A DNA stretch of 64,000 nt from Polaribacter sp. SA4-10. Its GTDB lineage: Bacteria > Bacteroidota > Bacteroidia > Flavobacteriales > Flavobacteriaceae. Every line of letters begins with the position of its first letter. The first letter of the stretch is position 1. The position numbers were made by a program, and so were the translations under genes. Below are positions 30,468 to 39,324 of this stretch, in pieces. The notes under the pieces are model-generated. The model had not been told where the DNA came from. It saw only the letters and a list, made by a program, of their open reading frames with translations, and searched no databases. Location of the stretch: positions 186,001 through 250,000 of the forward strand of contig NZ_CP019331.1 in assembly GCF_002163835.1 (NCBI RefSeq), in the 5' to 3' direction.

Positions 30468-32024
30468 TTATAGTTTAGAAGTTGCTGCTTCTGCACATCT
30501 TTCTCCATCCATTGCTGCAGAAACAATTCCTCCTGCATAACCACCACCTTCTCCACAAGGAAATAAACCTTCTATTTCTGTATGTTCTAAATTTTCTTTT
30601 CTTGGAATGTTTACAGGTGATGAAGTTCTAGATTCTACACCAACAACATTTGCTTCATTTGTATAATAACCGTGCATTTTTTGACCAAAAGCAGCAAAAC
30701 CTTTACGCAACCTTCCGCCAATAATTTTTGGCAATAAAGAATGTAGTGGAGCCGATTTTAAACCTGGTTGATACGAAGTATCATTTAAATCTGTAGATAA
30801 TTTTCCATCAACAAAATCTACCAATCTTTGTGCTGGAGCGGTTTGCGTTCTTCCTCCTGCAAAAAAAGCTATTTTTTCTAAATCTTTTTGAAATTCTAAC
30901 CCTTTTAAAGGACCAAATTTTTCATATTTAGCAAAATCTTTATCAATATCTAATTCTACTACAATTCCAGAATTTGCAAATCGGTTATTTCTTCTACTTG
31001 GTGACATTCCGTTTACAACAACTTCACCACTTGCAGTTGCAGCAGGTACAATAAATCCTCCAGGGCACATGCAAAAAGAATACACACCTCTGTTATTTAC
31101 TTGATGTACCAAACTATAAGCTGCTGCTGGTAAAAGTTCATCTCTTTGACCAGAACAATGATATTGAATTTGATCTATAATTTCTTGAGGATGTTCTACA
31201 CGAACGCCCATTGCAAAAGATTTTGCTTTTAAAGCAATTTCTTTTTTATGTAACAATTCATAAATATCTCTTGCAGAATGACCTGTTGCTAATATGACAG
31301 ATTTTACAGCCATTTCTTGTCCGTTTTGCAGCTGAATTGCTTGAAGTTTATTATTGGAAATCGTAAAATCTATGACACGCGTTTCAAAATGAATTTCACC
31401 ACCAAATTTCAAGATATTCTCTCTAATGTTTTCAATTATTTTCGGCAATTTATTTGTTCCGATATGAGGATGTGCATCAACTAAAATTTGTTCTGTTGCA
31501 CCATGAAAAACAAGGTTTTCAAAAATACGTCTTACATCTCCCCGCTTTAAACTTCTGGTATACAATTTACCATCAGAATACGTTCCTGCGCCCCCTTCTC
31601 CAAAACAATAATTAGAATCTTCATTTACAATATGATCTTGATTTATGGCTTTTAAATCTCTTCTTCTATCTTTTACATTTTTACCACGTTCTAATACAAT
31701 TGGTTTAAAACCTAATTCTATACAACGCAATGCTGCGTACATTCCTGCAGGGCCAAAACCAATAATATGTACTTCTTTTGCTTTAGAAACATCTTTATAT
31801 TCAAATATATAGTCAGATTTTTCTGGAACTTGTTCATTAATATAAACAGCAACTTTATAATTAAAGATGATGTCTTTTTTACGAGCGTCAATAGATTTTC
31901 TTAAAACTTTTACAGCCGAGATTTCACTTTTATCAACTCCTAATTGTTTAGATGCTTTGTATAAAAGTATATTTTCTTTGTGTTCTTCTACTAAATTTAC
32001 TCTAAGTTGAATCTCTTTAATCAT
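30468..32024 (-). CDS. FAD-dependent oxidoreductase (COG2509-like)
   Basis: The 518-residue flavoprotein has an N-terminal ~90-residue domain before the dinucleotide fold. The Rossmann motif is VHIIGFGPAGMYAALRC (~residues 85-101), with FAD contacts in PIVLERG, followed by the family-specific NYCFGEGGAGTYSDGKLYTR (~137-156) and a C-terminal FPCGEGGGYAGGIVSAAMDG. Members are described only as uncharacterised FAD-dependent dehydrogenases. It appears monocistronic, 60 bp upstream of the Rim trio on the same strand. Confidence 0.9.
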   Translation of the reverse strand: MIKEIQLRVNLVEEHKENILLYKASKQLGVDKSEISAVKVLRKSIDARKKDIIFNYKVAVYINEQVPEKSDYIFEYKDVSKAKEVHIIGFGPAGMYAALRCIELGFKPIVLERGKNVKDRRRDLKAINQDHIVNEDSNYCFGEGGAGTYSDGKLYTRSLKRGDVRRIFENLVFHGATEQILVDAHPHIGTNKLPKIIENIRENILKFGGEIHFETRVIDFTISNNKLQAIQLQNGQEMAVKSVILATGHSARDIYELLHKKEIALKAKSFAMGVRVEHPQEIIDQIQYHCSGQRDELLPAAAYSLVHQVNNRGVYSFCMCPGGFIVPAATASGEVVVNGMSPSRRNNRFANSGIVVELDIDKDFAKYEKFGPLKGLEFQKDLEKIAFFAGGRTQTAPAQRLVDFVDGKLSTDLNDTSYQPGLKSAPLHSLLPKIIGGRLRKGFAAFGQKMHGYYTNEANVVGVESRTSSPVNIPRKENLEHTEIEGLFPCGEGGGYAGGIVSAAMDGERCAEAATSKL

Positions 32025-32074
32025 GATGCAAAAGTACTTAAATAGTGTGTTTTATTTCACTTTATAAAAAAATA

Positions 32075-32104
32075 AAACAGGCTAAGAAAATTCTTAGCCT
32101 GTTT
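32075..32104 (-). terminator. Intrinsic terminator of giant protein A gene
   Basis: A perfect 14-bp stem (AAACAGGCTAAGAA with TTCTTAGCCTGTTT) with a two-base loop is followed on the - strand by a T-rich tract. Its stem is nearly identical to the terminator after giant protein B (39251-39280). Confidence 0.9.
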
Positions 32105-32149
32105 TTGGTTTTAATAAACCCCTAAAGTTTATCAAAAAGGTTTAAAAGA

Positions 32150-35100
32150 TTAATTACTTTTTTCTATTATTAGTTTTTTAGTAATTGTTTCTTCTTTGTT
32201 TATTATTTTTAATAGATAGATTCCAGAAGCTAAATTATGATTACCTATTGTAATAATGTTTTCAGCACTGTTTTCTTTGGAAATAGATGTACGTTCTATT
32301 AGTTTACCAGTAGTATCAAAAAGGAATAACTCAGTTTGTAAATTAACACTTGTTAATTTAATATCAAAAATACCATTTGATGGATTAGGGTAGATCAATA
32401 GGTTATCTTCAATAGAAGTAGTTGTAAAACTTGTCTTACTAGCAGATCTAGCATTTGTGTTATCTACACAAACAGCATTACAAGCACCTAAAGTATCTGC
32501 ATAATCAGTACCAACACCATGTTTGGTTAAGTGTGTCATTACACCATCTGAACTAATGTTAATTTGAACATGATTCGTTCCTTTTTTACCATTTGTATGA
32601 TGACAAACAGTAACCTTTCCTTTGTACTTTCCTTTTTTATCAAAAGCTCTAGCGTCTATCACACATACATAAATTGAAGTTGAAGCATTACACCCATTAG
32701 AGTTGGTAACAGTTACATTATAAGTTGTACTTACTTCTGGACTGATACTAGGATTTGCTTCATTAGAAACTATTTCACCAGAAGAGGTGGTCCATTCGTA
32801 AGTAAATCCACTTCCACCAGAAACAGTAGTTGTTAAATTAACAGTATCTGCAAAGCCTAAGAAAATAGTATTTTCTTTCTGAGTGTCTACTGCATTAAAA
32901 TCATTTATTGCAATTGTTGGTACATCACCAAGAACAGAAACAATTGCAGTACTTGAAGTTGTATTATTAGAAGCATCTGTAGCAGTTAAAGTTACTACAT
33001 GGTCTCCAATATCATCACAAGTAAAATGGTCTTTATCAATAGAAAGTGTGAAATCACAATTATCAAAAGTACCACCATCAATATCACTTGGTGTTATATC
33101 TGCAACACCATTCGTTAAATCAATTGAATAACTTTGTGTTATTACAATTGGAGCAGTAGTGTCTTCTACAGTTACAGTTGCTGTTTGTGTAGAAACATTA
33201 TCATTGTTATCGGTTACGGTTAATGTTACTGTATTCAAACCAACATTTTCACAACTAAAAGAAGTGGTATCTAATTCTAAAGACTTGATTCCACAAGCAT
33301 CATTACTACCATTGTCAATATCATCTGCAGTTATCATTCCGTTTCCAGAAGCATCTAATTGAACAGTTGCACTCTGTGTGATTGCTATCGGATCTACATT
33401 GTCTTTAACCGTTACAGTTGCTGTTTGGGTAGAAATATTATTGTTGTTATCCGTTACAGTTAAGATTACAGTATTTGCTCCAACATTTGCGCAAGTAAAG
33501 TTATCAATATCTAAAGTGTAAGATTTAATACCACAAGCATCAGCAGAACCATCATCAATCATTGATGTAGTAATAGAAGCGACTCCATTTGCATCTAATT
33601 CAATAGTAATATTTTGCGTGATTACATTTGGTGCAATGTTATCTTGAACAGTAACAGCAGCATTTAAAGAAGCCACATTTCCGTTATTATCTTCAACAGA
33701 TAAGATTACATTATTTGCTCCAACATTTGCGCAAGTAAAGTTATCAATATCTAAAGTATAAGATTTAATACCACAAGCATCAGAAGAGCCATTGTTAATC
33801 ATTAAAGGTGTAATAGAAGCGACTCCATTTGCATCTAACTCAACAGTGATATTTTGAGTGATTACATTTGGTGCAATATTATCTTGAACAGTAACAGTAG
33901 CATTTAAAGAAGCCACATTTCCGTTATTATCTTCAACAGATAAGATTACATTATTTGCTCCAACATTAGCGCAAGTAAAGTTATCAATATCTAAAGTATA
34001 AGATTTAATACCACAAGCATCATTAGAACCATCATCAATCATTGATGTAGTAATAGAAGCGACTCCATTTGCATCTAACTCAACAGTAATATTTTGCGTG
34101 ATTACATTAGGGGCAATATTATCTTTAACTGTAACATTTGCAGTTGCTGTAGCTATATTTCCATTAATATCTGTAACTAAAAGAGTCACTTGATTATTAC
34201 CAACATTTGCACATGTAAAACCTGCTGTCGTAGTTTCTGCACTATATGTTGCTGTAACGTATAACCTTTTGTAAGTTCCGCCACAAGGATCTCCAAAAAG
34301 ACCATTAACAGCTGGTATTGTTACAGAATTTTTACCTAGAGCATAGCTTTCTACTATTGATAAACTGTTACTTGCATGACAAGATCCAATTGTAAATGTA
34401 CCTGCATTATTATTATTAGGTGTTCCATAACTTGCGAAAGTAATACCATCAATAACACTTCCTAAAGGAGCTTGTAGAACAAGGTTGTTACCTTCATTAG
34501 TAGTTGCATTGAAAGTGCCAGATCCAGCAAAAAGAATACTTTCTATACCACAAGCATCAAAAGAAGCATTATCAATCATTGATGGTGTAATTGAAGCAAA
34601 CCCATTAGCATCTAAATCTATAGAAATGTCTTTTGCTATTGCTGTTGGAGCCTCATTATCGTTTACATTAACTGTAAAAGTTTTTGTAGATGTACCAATT
34701 GCGTTTGTAGCAGTTGCCGTTACTGTAACTGAACCAATAGTAAATAAAGAACCTGGTTGTATGTCATAAGTAATGGTTGAAGCAGGAATACCTGTAGTTT
34801 CTGTAGCAGTATAATTAATTACAGCACCACATATACCTGAGTCGTTACTTACAGAAATATTAGTAGGAACTAAAATTTCTGGTGCAATACCAACTACTTC
34901 TACATTAAATGAAGCAACAGCTCTGTTGCCAGATGCGTCAGTTGCTGTATACGTAACAGTTGTAACTCCTATAGGGAAAGTTGCGCCATCAGCTAAACCT
35001 TCTGTTAATATGGTTGTTGCAGCACAATTATCAGTTCCAACAGGTGTAATATAATCTACTACAGCACCAGCAGCACTTGTAGCAAAAACACTAATGTTAG

Positions 35101-38100
35101 CAGGAGCAGTAATTTCTGGTGAAATTTTATCTATAACAGTAACTAGTGCTGTTTTGTTGCTTATGTTTCCGTTCACATCGGTTACAACAAGAGTAACTTC
35201 ATTCGCAATAACATCTGCACAGCTATAATTAATAAGTGTTGTAGTTGTGTTTCCAGTAGGCGCGACAATACTTACATTATCAATTGCTATATCTGTATCT
35301 GTACCATTAATTTCACCCCTAAAACCTACAGTATGTGTAGAACTTGTAGCTGTAAAAGTCACACTGAATGGACTCCAGTTTGTCCCTGGGTTAGGCAATG
35401 CGGCAATTTGATTCCCGTCAACGTCAACACCAAAAGCAGTCTGCCCAATAAATGCACCACAACAATTATATGCGTTCCTGTAATCGCCTATAATGATGTA
35501 TGTTTGTCCAATAGTTAGGCCATTTATAACTTGATTTAAGCCAGGGTCAGAAGACCCACCTACATCATTTAAAACTACATATGCACCTGGATTACCTCCT
35601 GTTGTTCTATATTCAATATAACCACCCACTCTAGTCCAGTCATTTGTAGCGTTATCGAAACCTCCATTAATGATTAATTCTCCACCTGTTGCTGCCGATA
35701 AGAATTCTAGTGAAGCAATACCACAAGCATCATTAGATCCGTCATTAATCATATCAGGTGTTATAAAAGCATTTCCGTTAGCATCTAATTGAACTGTAAT
35801 GTCTTTAGTAATCACAGTAGGTGCAATTTTATCTTCAACAGTAACATTTGCTGTGGTAATAGATTGATTTCCATTTACATCTGTAGCGGTTAAATTTACT
35901 ATGTTTACACCTAAATTAGAGCAATTGAAAGTTGATTTATCTGTTGAAATAGTTGCAATGCCACAAGTTGCAGAAGAACCATTATCAATATCAGAAGCAT
36001 TTAAAATTGCGTTTCCATTATTGTCTAAATTAATAGTAATATCTTTTACTAAAGCCTCTACATTACATTCGCTAGGACATGTGCCCCAAACTGGTCTGAA
36101 ATTAGCAGGAAACTGATAAGTTCCATTTGCAAATTCTGTAGGCTCATAAGGAATTTTAGAAACACACCAATTACTAATGTCATATTTAAAACTGGTTGCT
36201 ACACTAAACATTTTTGTCATATTTGTAACCTTACTAACATCCCAGTTACTAATATCTTGATTAAAACTTTCTGCTCTTCGAAACATTTCTGACATATTTG
36301 TAACCTTACTAACATCCCAGTTACTAATATCTCCATGAACTCCAGAGTATACAAACATTTGACTCATATTTGTAACATTACTAGTATCCCAGTTACTAAT
36401 ATTAATATACGCAGCTGCGTAAGAAAACATTCCACTCATATCTTTAACATTACTAGTATTCCAGTTGCTAAGATCTAAACCGATAGCTCTAGAATTCATA
36501 AACATACCGTTCATATCAGTAACATTACTAGTATCCCAGTTACTAAAACCAGCAAGTCTAATGCCAAATTGAGTATTTGCAAACATAAACCTCATATTTG
36601 TAACATTACTAGTATCCCAATATTCGAATCCTTGATCTACTTCTGTAATTCGCCCTTTACTAACGCCAATTGTTGAAAACATTGACATCATATTTGTAAC
36701 ATTACTAACATCCCAATGACCTAAATAGGATTGTGCTTCATCAGGTTGATATCGATGCTCTGTATAAGGTCCGCTAGCAAAAATACCCCTGAGGTCTGTT
36801 ATTCCACTTGTGCATGTTAAACTTGTTTCAGGAGTTTCTCCTAGTGAATAGCGATTGTAATCAGTATCTCTATTTTGTAAATCTGTTAATTGCCTTAGGT
36901 TTCTTTTCGTAAAGTTTTTAGCAATACCATCTATAATTAAAGTCCCAGATTCTCCATCTACAGCATTTTCACACAAGCAAGTTTGTCCATTTGAAGCTAG
37001 AGAAAAATTGGAATTATTAATGTAAGAATCATCATAAGGTAGTATATATGCTGCTCCTATATCATAAGCAGAATTTTGAACATTAGAGCCTAAAATTACT
37101 TTGTTGTCGCTTAAGGCTAAAGAGATTATACCTCCACCACTTAGACCAATACCAGAAGAAGAAGAAGAAGAAGGTAATCTTACTTTTTTAGTTTCTATCC
37201 AAGTATTATTACCGTAGTTATTAAAAATGTAAAGATAGCTCGCTACTCCAATTGTTATAGTTGCTTTATTAATTGCAATGTTAGAAAATCTATTACCAAA
37301 ACCAAAAAAAATAGAAGGTGCATCAATTATAAGCTTTGCTGTTTGGCTCCAACTCCCATTACTATTATTAAAAACAAGTATACCTTCATTAGAACTAACT
37401 ACTGCATTAGACCCATGTATAGAAACAGAAATAGAAGGAGAATTAGGATTATAAAATGCTCCTGCTACTGGGCTGTGAATAAATAATTTTTCTGTTTGTA
37501 TCCATAAACCACCTATTTTTTCAAAAATATAGGCAAACCCTGAACTACCTCCAACAATAGCAAAATTACCATGAATATCTACAGAAGTAGCAAAAGAATT
37601 TTGTTCTTGTATATTTAAATGTATAGGGCTATTATACCCACCACCATTTTTTGTATAAATGTAAGTACCATTTGCAGCACCAGCAATAACGTTACTACCA
37701 TCTATAGCTATAGGACCATTGAAACTAGACCCATTAGGAGGAGCCAATGTATTATATGTTGTTGATGCTCCTTTCTCATACATGCGAATAGCACTTCTAG
37801 TGGCTACAAGATAATTATCACCACTTACAGCTACTTTGATAATATTTTCTGGTTTATGCAAATCTGGTCCCGGAGGGACGCGAATAATACCACCATCAAG
37901 CCCGAGTGAGCTACCATAATTTGAGTTAATTTTATTTCTAAAAGGATTATAATAAGAAATACCATTCTCTGAAAATATATATGCCTTCTCTTCACCATCA
38001 GAAATAATTGTAAAATCACCATCTGTAGCAACTAAGGACCCAAACTTTTTATTTACCTCAAAACCTATAATTTCAGTGTATTTACTCCAAATTTGGGATT

Positions 38101-38155
38101 GTGTGTTGATTGCTGTTATTAATAATAGACAGCTTAATAGTATTTTTTTTAACAT
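32150..38155 (-). CDS. Giant T9SS-exported repeat protein A (BspA-like repeats, HYR/Ig-like repeats)
   Basis: The protein has 2001 residues. A signal peptide ends near NTQS. Residues ~25-380 form an FG-GAP-like propeller (FGSLVATDGDFTII). Residues ~440-700 hold about nine BspA-like ~25-residue repeats of the WDTSNVTNMSxMF type. Residues ~700-1670 are cystine-containing Ig/HYR-like modules (a DACGIxS cysteine and a TCANVG cysteine per unit), including four nearly perfect 80-residue units. A PKD/Ig-like module, a CHH...C mini-domain (~1840-1900) and a type A T9SS sorting domain (YPNPSNGIFDIKL to KKLIIEK, last ~85 residues) follow. It is secreted through the type IX system and anchored on or released from the surface, probably as an adhesin. 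The start overlaps the preceding small gene by 7 bp. Confidence 0.93.
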   Translation of the reverse strand: MLKKILLSCLLLITAINTQSQIWSKYTEIIGFEVNKKFGSLVATDGDFTIISDGEEKAYIFSENGISYYNPFRNKINSNYGSSLGLDGGIIRVPPGPDLHKPENIIKVAVSGDNYLVATRSAIRMYEKGASTTYNTLAPPNGSSFNGPIAIDGSNVIAGAANGTYIYTKNGGGYNSPIHLNIQEQNSFATSVDIHGNFAIVGGSSGFAYIFEKIGGLWIQTEKLFIHSPVAGAFYNPNSPSISVSIHGSNAVVSSNEGILVFNNSNGSWSQTAKLIIDAPSIFFGFGNRFSNIAINKATITIGVASYLYIFNNYGNNTWIETKKVRLPSSSSSSGIGLSGGGIISLALSDNKVILGSNVQNSAYDIGAAYILPYDDSYINNSNFSLASNGQTCLCENAVDGESGTLIIDGIAKNFTKRNLRQLTDLQNRDTDYNRYSLGETPETSLTCTSGITDLRGIFASGPYTEHRYQPDEAQSYLGHWDVSNVTNMMSMFSTIGVSKGRITEVDQGFEYWDTSNVTNMRFMFANTQFGIRLAGFSNWDTSNVTDMNGMFMNSRAIGLDLSNWNTSNVKDMSGMFSYAAAYINISNWDTSNVTNMSQMFVYSGVHGDISNWDVSKVTNMSEMFRRAESFNQDISNWDVSKVTNMTKMFSVATSFKYDISNWCVSKIPYEPTEFANGTYQFPANFRPVWGTCPSECNVEALVKDITINLDNNGNAILNASDIDNGSSATCGIATISTDKSTFNCSNLGVNIVNLTATDVNGNQSITTANVTVEDKIAPTVITKDITVQLDANGNAFITPDMINDGSNDACGIASLEFLSAATGGELIINGGFDNATNDWTRVGGYIEYRTTGGNPGAYVVLNDVGGSSDPGLNQVINGLTIGQTYIIIGDYRNAYNCCGAFIGQTAFGVDVDGNQIAALPNPGTNWSPFSVTFTATSSTHTVGFRGEINGTDTDIAIDNVSIVAPTGNTTTTLINYSCADVIANEVTLVVTDVNGNISNKTALVTVIDKISPEITAPANISVFATSAAGAVVDYITPVGTDNCAATTILTEGLADGATFPIGVTTVTYTATDASGNRAVASFNVEVVGIAPEILVPTNISVSNDSGICGAVINYTATETTGIPASTITYDIQPGSLFTIGSVTVTATATNAIGTSTKTFTVNVNDNEAPTAIAKDISIDLDANGFASITPSMIDNASFDACGIESILFAGSGTFNATTNEGNNLVLQAPLGSVIDGITFASYGTPNNNNAGTFTIGSCHASNSLSIVESYALGKNSVTIPAVNGLFGDPCGGTYKRLYVTATYSAETTTAGFTCANVGNNQVTLLVTDINGNIATATANVTVKDNIAPNVITQNITVELDANGVASITTSMIDDGSNDACGIKSYTLDIDNFTCANVGANNVILSVEDNNGNVASLNATVTVQDNIAPNVITQNITVELDANGVASITPLMINNGSSDACGIKSYTLDIDNFTCANVGANNVILSVEDNNGNVASLNAAVTVQDNIAPNVITQNITIELDANGVASITTSMIDDGSADACGIKSYTLDIDNFTCANVGANTVILTVTDNNNNISTQTATVTVKDNVDPIAITQSATVQLDASGNGMITADDIDNGSNDACGIKSLELDTTSFSCENVGLNTVTLTVTDNNDNVSTQTATVTVEDTTAPIVITQSYSIDLTNGVADITPSDIDGGTFDNCDFTLSIDKDHFTCDDIGDHVVTLTATDASNNTTSSTAIVSVLGDVPTIAINDFNAVDTQKENTIFLGFADTVNLTTTVSGGSGFTYEWTTSSGEIVSNEANPSISPEVSTTYNVTVTNSNGCNASTSIYVCVIDARAFDKKGKYKGKVTVCHHTNGKKGTNHVQINISSDGVMTHLTKHGVGTDYADTLGACNAVCVDNTNARSASKTSFTTTSIEDNLLIYPNPSNGIFDIKLTSVNLQTELFLFDTTGKLIERTSISKENSAENIITIGNHNLASGIYLLKIINKEETITKKLIIEKSN
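32165..33390. repeat. Long direct repeat, copy 1 (3' end of giant gene A)
   Basis: About 1.2 kb here is near-identical at the DNA level to 39340-40570 in giant gene B, covering the sorting domain, the CHH mini-domain, the PKD-like module and the last HYR-like units. It is a likely substrate for gene conversion or recombination. Confidence 0.85.
33161..34120. repeat. Four tandem 240-bp repeats in giant gene A
   Basis: Equivalent positions recur at 33161, 33401, 33641 and 33881, with the next module beginning at 34121, giving an exact 240-bp (80-residue) period. Units two to four are the most similar to each other. Confidence 0.85.
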
Positions 38156-38349
38156 AATAAATATTTAAATTTCTCTCCTTGAAATACATTTTCTGAGTTA
38201 TTTGATCTTTGAATCCATGAAAGAAGAGGTGCTGATTCAGCTAATACCATATCTATGGGTTCTTTAGTTTCTGATTGCGCAGAAAGTGTCATTGATAAAA
38301 ATAATACCATTGTAAATATGGCATTTTTAAAAAAAGTTTTTTTGTTCAT
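38149..38349 (-). CDS. Small secreted protein, truncated paralogue upstream of giant gene A
   Basis: The 66-residue product has a signal peptide, MNKKTFFKNAIFTMVLFLSM to about LSAQS, clearly related to that of the 139-residue protein at 44979-45398 (MNKTKTLKNVLFIMTLFFSI...LSAQSE). The remaining ~40 residues show no similarity to the mature part of that protein, so this copy seems truncated or remodelled. It overlaps the giant gene start by 7 bp, keeping translational coupling. It may now serve mainly as a leader. Confidence 0.6.
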   Translation of the reverse strand: MNKKTFFKNAIFTMVLFLSMTLSAQSETKEPIDMVLAESAPLLSWIQRSNNSENVFQGEKFKYLLC

Positions 38350-38748
38350 AATAATTAAGTTTGTTTAATAATATTTGTTGTTGTTTTTTTAAAATTGTTA
38401 TCATATAACAATATCCATTTTATAAAAAAAAGTAGAAAGTACTTTTGATAAATGTAAGGTCAAAAAAAAAGTTTAGTAAATTTAATACCTGAATTAGAAT
38501 AGAAGAATTTCCGTCATAAAATTGCGTTTTTACAAGGCATCAGTGGTCACTTTTGGTTAAAGTTTAGTTAGTTTTGTATATTTAAGAGTAATTTTTAATA
38601 GATGTTTTTCATAAAAAACAGGTATTTACGCGCATTCTTACAAATGGGTGTCTTTTTAAAAAATCTACTTAAATAATAATCTAAATCAAATATCTATAAA
38701 GAAAAATCACTTTCCAAAAAAAAGGAGGGTAGTTTTTCCCACCTTAAG
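38350..38748. other. Upstream region of cassette A
   Basis: Non-coding. It contains ACTTTTGGTTA at 38549-38559, which recurs at 45591-45601 about 193-200 bp before the equivalent small gene of cassette B. It also contains the hairpin AAGGAGGG/CCCACCTT (38722-38744) followed on the - strand by T8, equivalent in position to the terminator of the intact regulator at 45726-45752. Confidence 0.45.
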
Positions 38749-39012
38749 TTGTAACTAATTGATTTTTATATTCTTGACAAATGTTTGTTATGGAGAGTTT
38801 TTCTTTTAATTCTTCTCGATTCTTTACGCTTGCTTTTGCATAGATATTTCGAATATGATATTTTACAGTATTTTTTAGAAATAAACAACTGAATACTTAT
38901 TTTTATATTATTTAGATTCTGACACATTAATTTTAAAATATCAATTTCTCTTAAGTTTAAAGGTTCAATTGCTAATTTATTTTCTGATAAAATGGTATAA
39001 AAATGGTCTGTT
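38749..39012 (-). pseudogene. Remnant of a LuxR-type HTH regulator (C-terminal end)
   Basis: Two - strand frames, joined by one frameshift near 38870, read HFYTILSENKLAIEPLNLRE, IDILKLMCQNLNN and then VKYHIRNIYAKASVKNREEL plus KEKLSI. Aligned to the intact regulator at 45745-47259 (LTLRELDILESICEGLNNVE, VKYHIRNIYNKAGVNSRADL, KEKLSL), this is the last ~90 residues of the same protein family. The N-terminal sensor and 7TM parts are absent, cut at ~39015. It lies in the same relative position to cassette A as the intact gene does to cassette B. Confidence 0.85.
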
Positions 39013-39025
39013 GATTTAATTTTAA

Positions 39026-39202
39026 AAAACCAACCTTGTTTTTAAAAGGAGAGAAATCTGGTTATGTTATTTTATCAGAACAAATAATTATAGACAATTA
39101 TTTTCTAACAACAAAGTTGTAGAAATTGCAAATGCGGGTCATTGGTTTCATGCAGAAAATCCAGAGGATTTTTATGAAGAAGTTTGTGCGTTTTTGGGTT
39201 AG
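39026..39202 (+). pseudogene. Remnant of an alpha/beta hydrolase gene (C-terminal end)
   Basis: The + strand reads PTLFLKGEKSGYVILSEQ and, after one frameshift near 39090, RQLFSNNKVVEIANAGHWFH followed by AENPEDFYEEVCAFLG and a stop at 39202. The GHW histidine motif and LKGEKSGY are typical of YbfF-like alpha/beta hydrolases. Only the last ~55 residues remain, starting exactly where the regulator remnant ends, so ~39020 is a deletion or rearrangement junction. Confidence 0.75.
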
Positions 39203-39250
39203 TAGATTGCTATTAACTCCTTAAGATTTATAATACTTATATAAAAGTAG

Positions 39251-39280
39251 AAACAGGCTAAGAATAATCTTAGCCTGTTT
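39251..39280 (-). terminator. Intrinsic terminator of giant protein B gene
   Basis: A perfect 13-bp stem, AAACAGGCTAAGA with TCTTAGCCTGTTT, with an ATAA loop. It shares its stem sequence with the terminator of giant gene A. Confidence 0.85.
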
Positions 39281-39324
39281 CTGTTATACTTGATAAATTT
39301 CTACATCTATCAAATTGTTTTTAA

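Noticed and set aside
33161..34120. Considered as CRISPR-like because of regular spacing
   Set aside because: The repeats are 240-bp coding modules without short repeat-spacer structure, and no cas genes are present.
34485..34769. Open frames on the + strand within giant gene A (also 32883-33131, 33159-33362, 35901-36116)
   Set aside because: Antisense shadows of the strongly supported T9SS gene; composition mirrors its Thr/Val-rich repeats.
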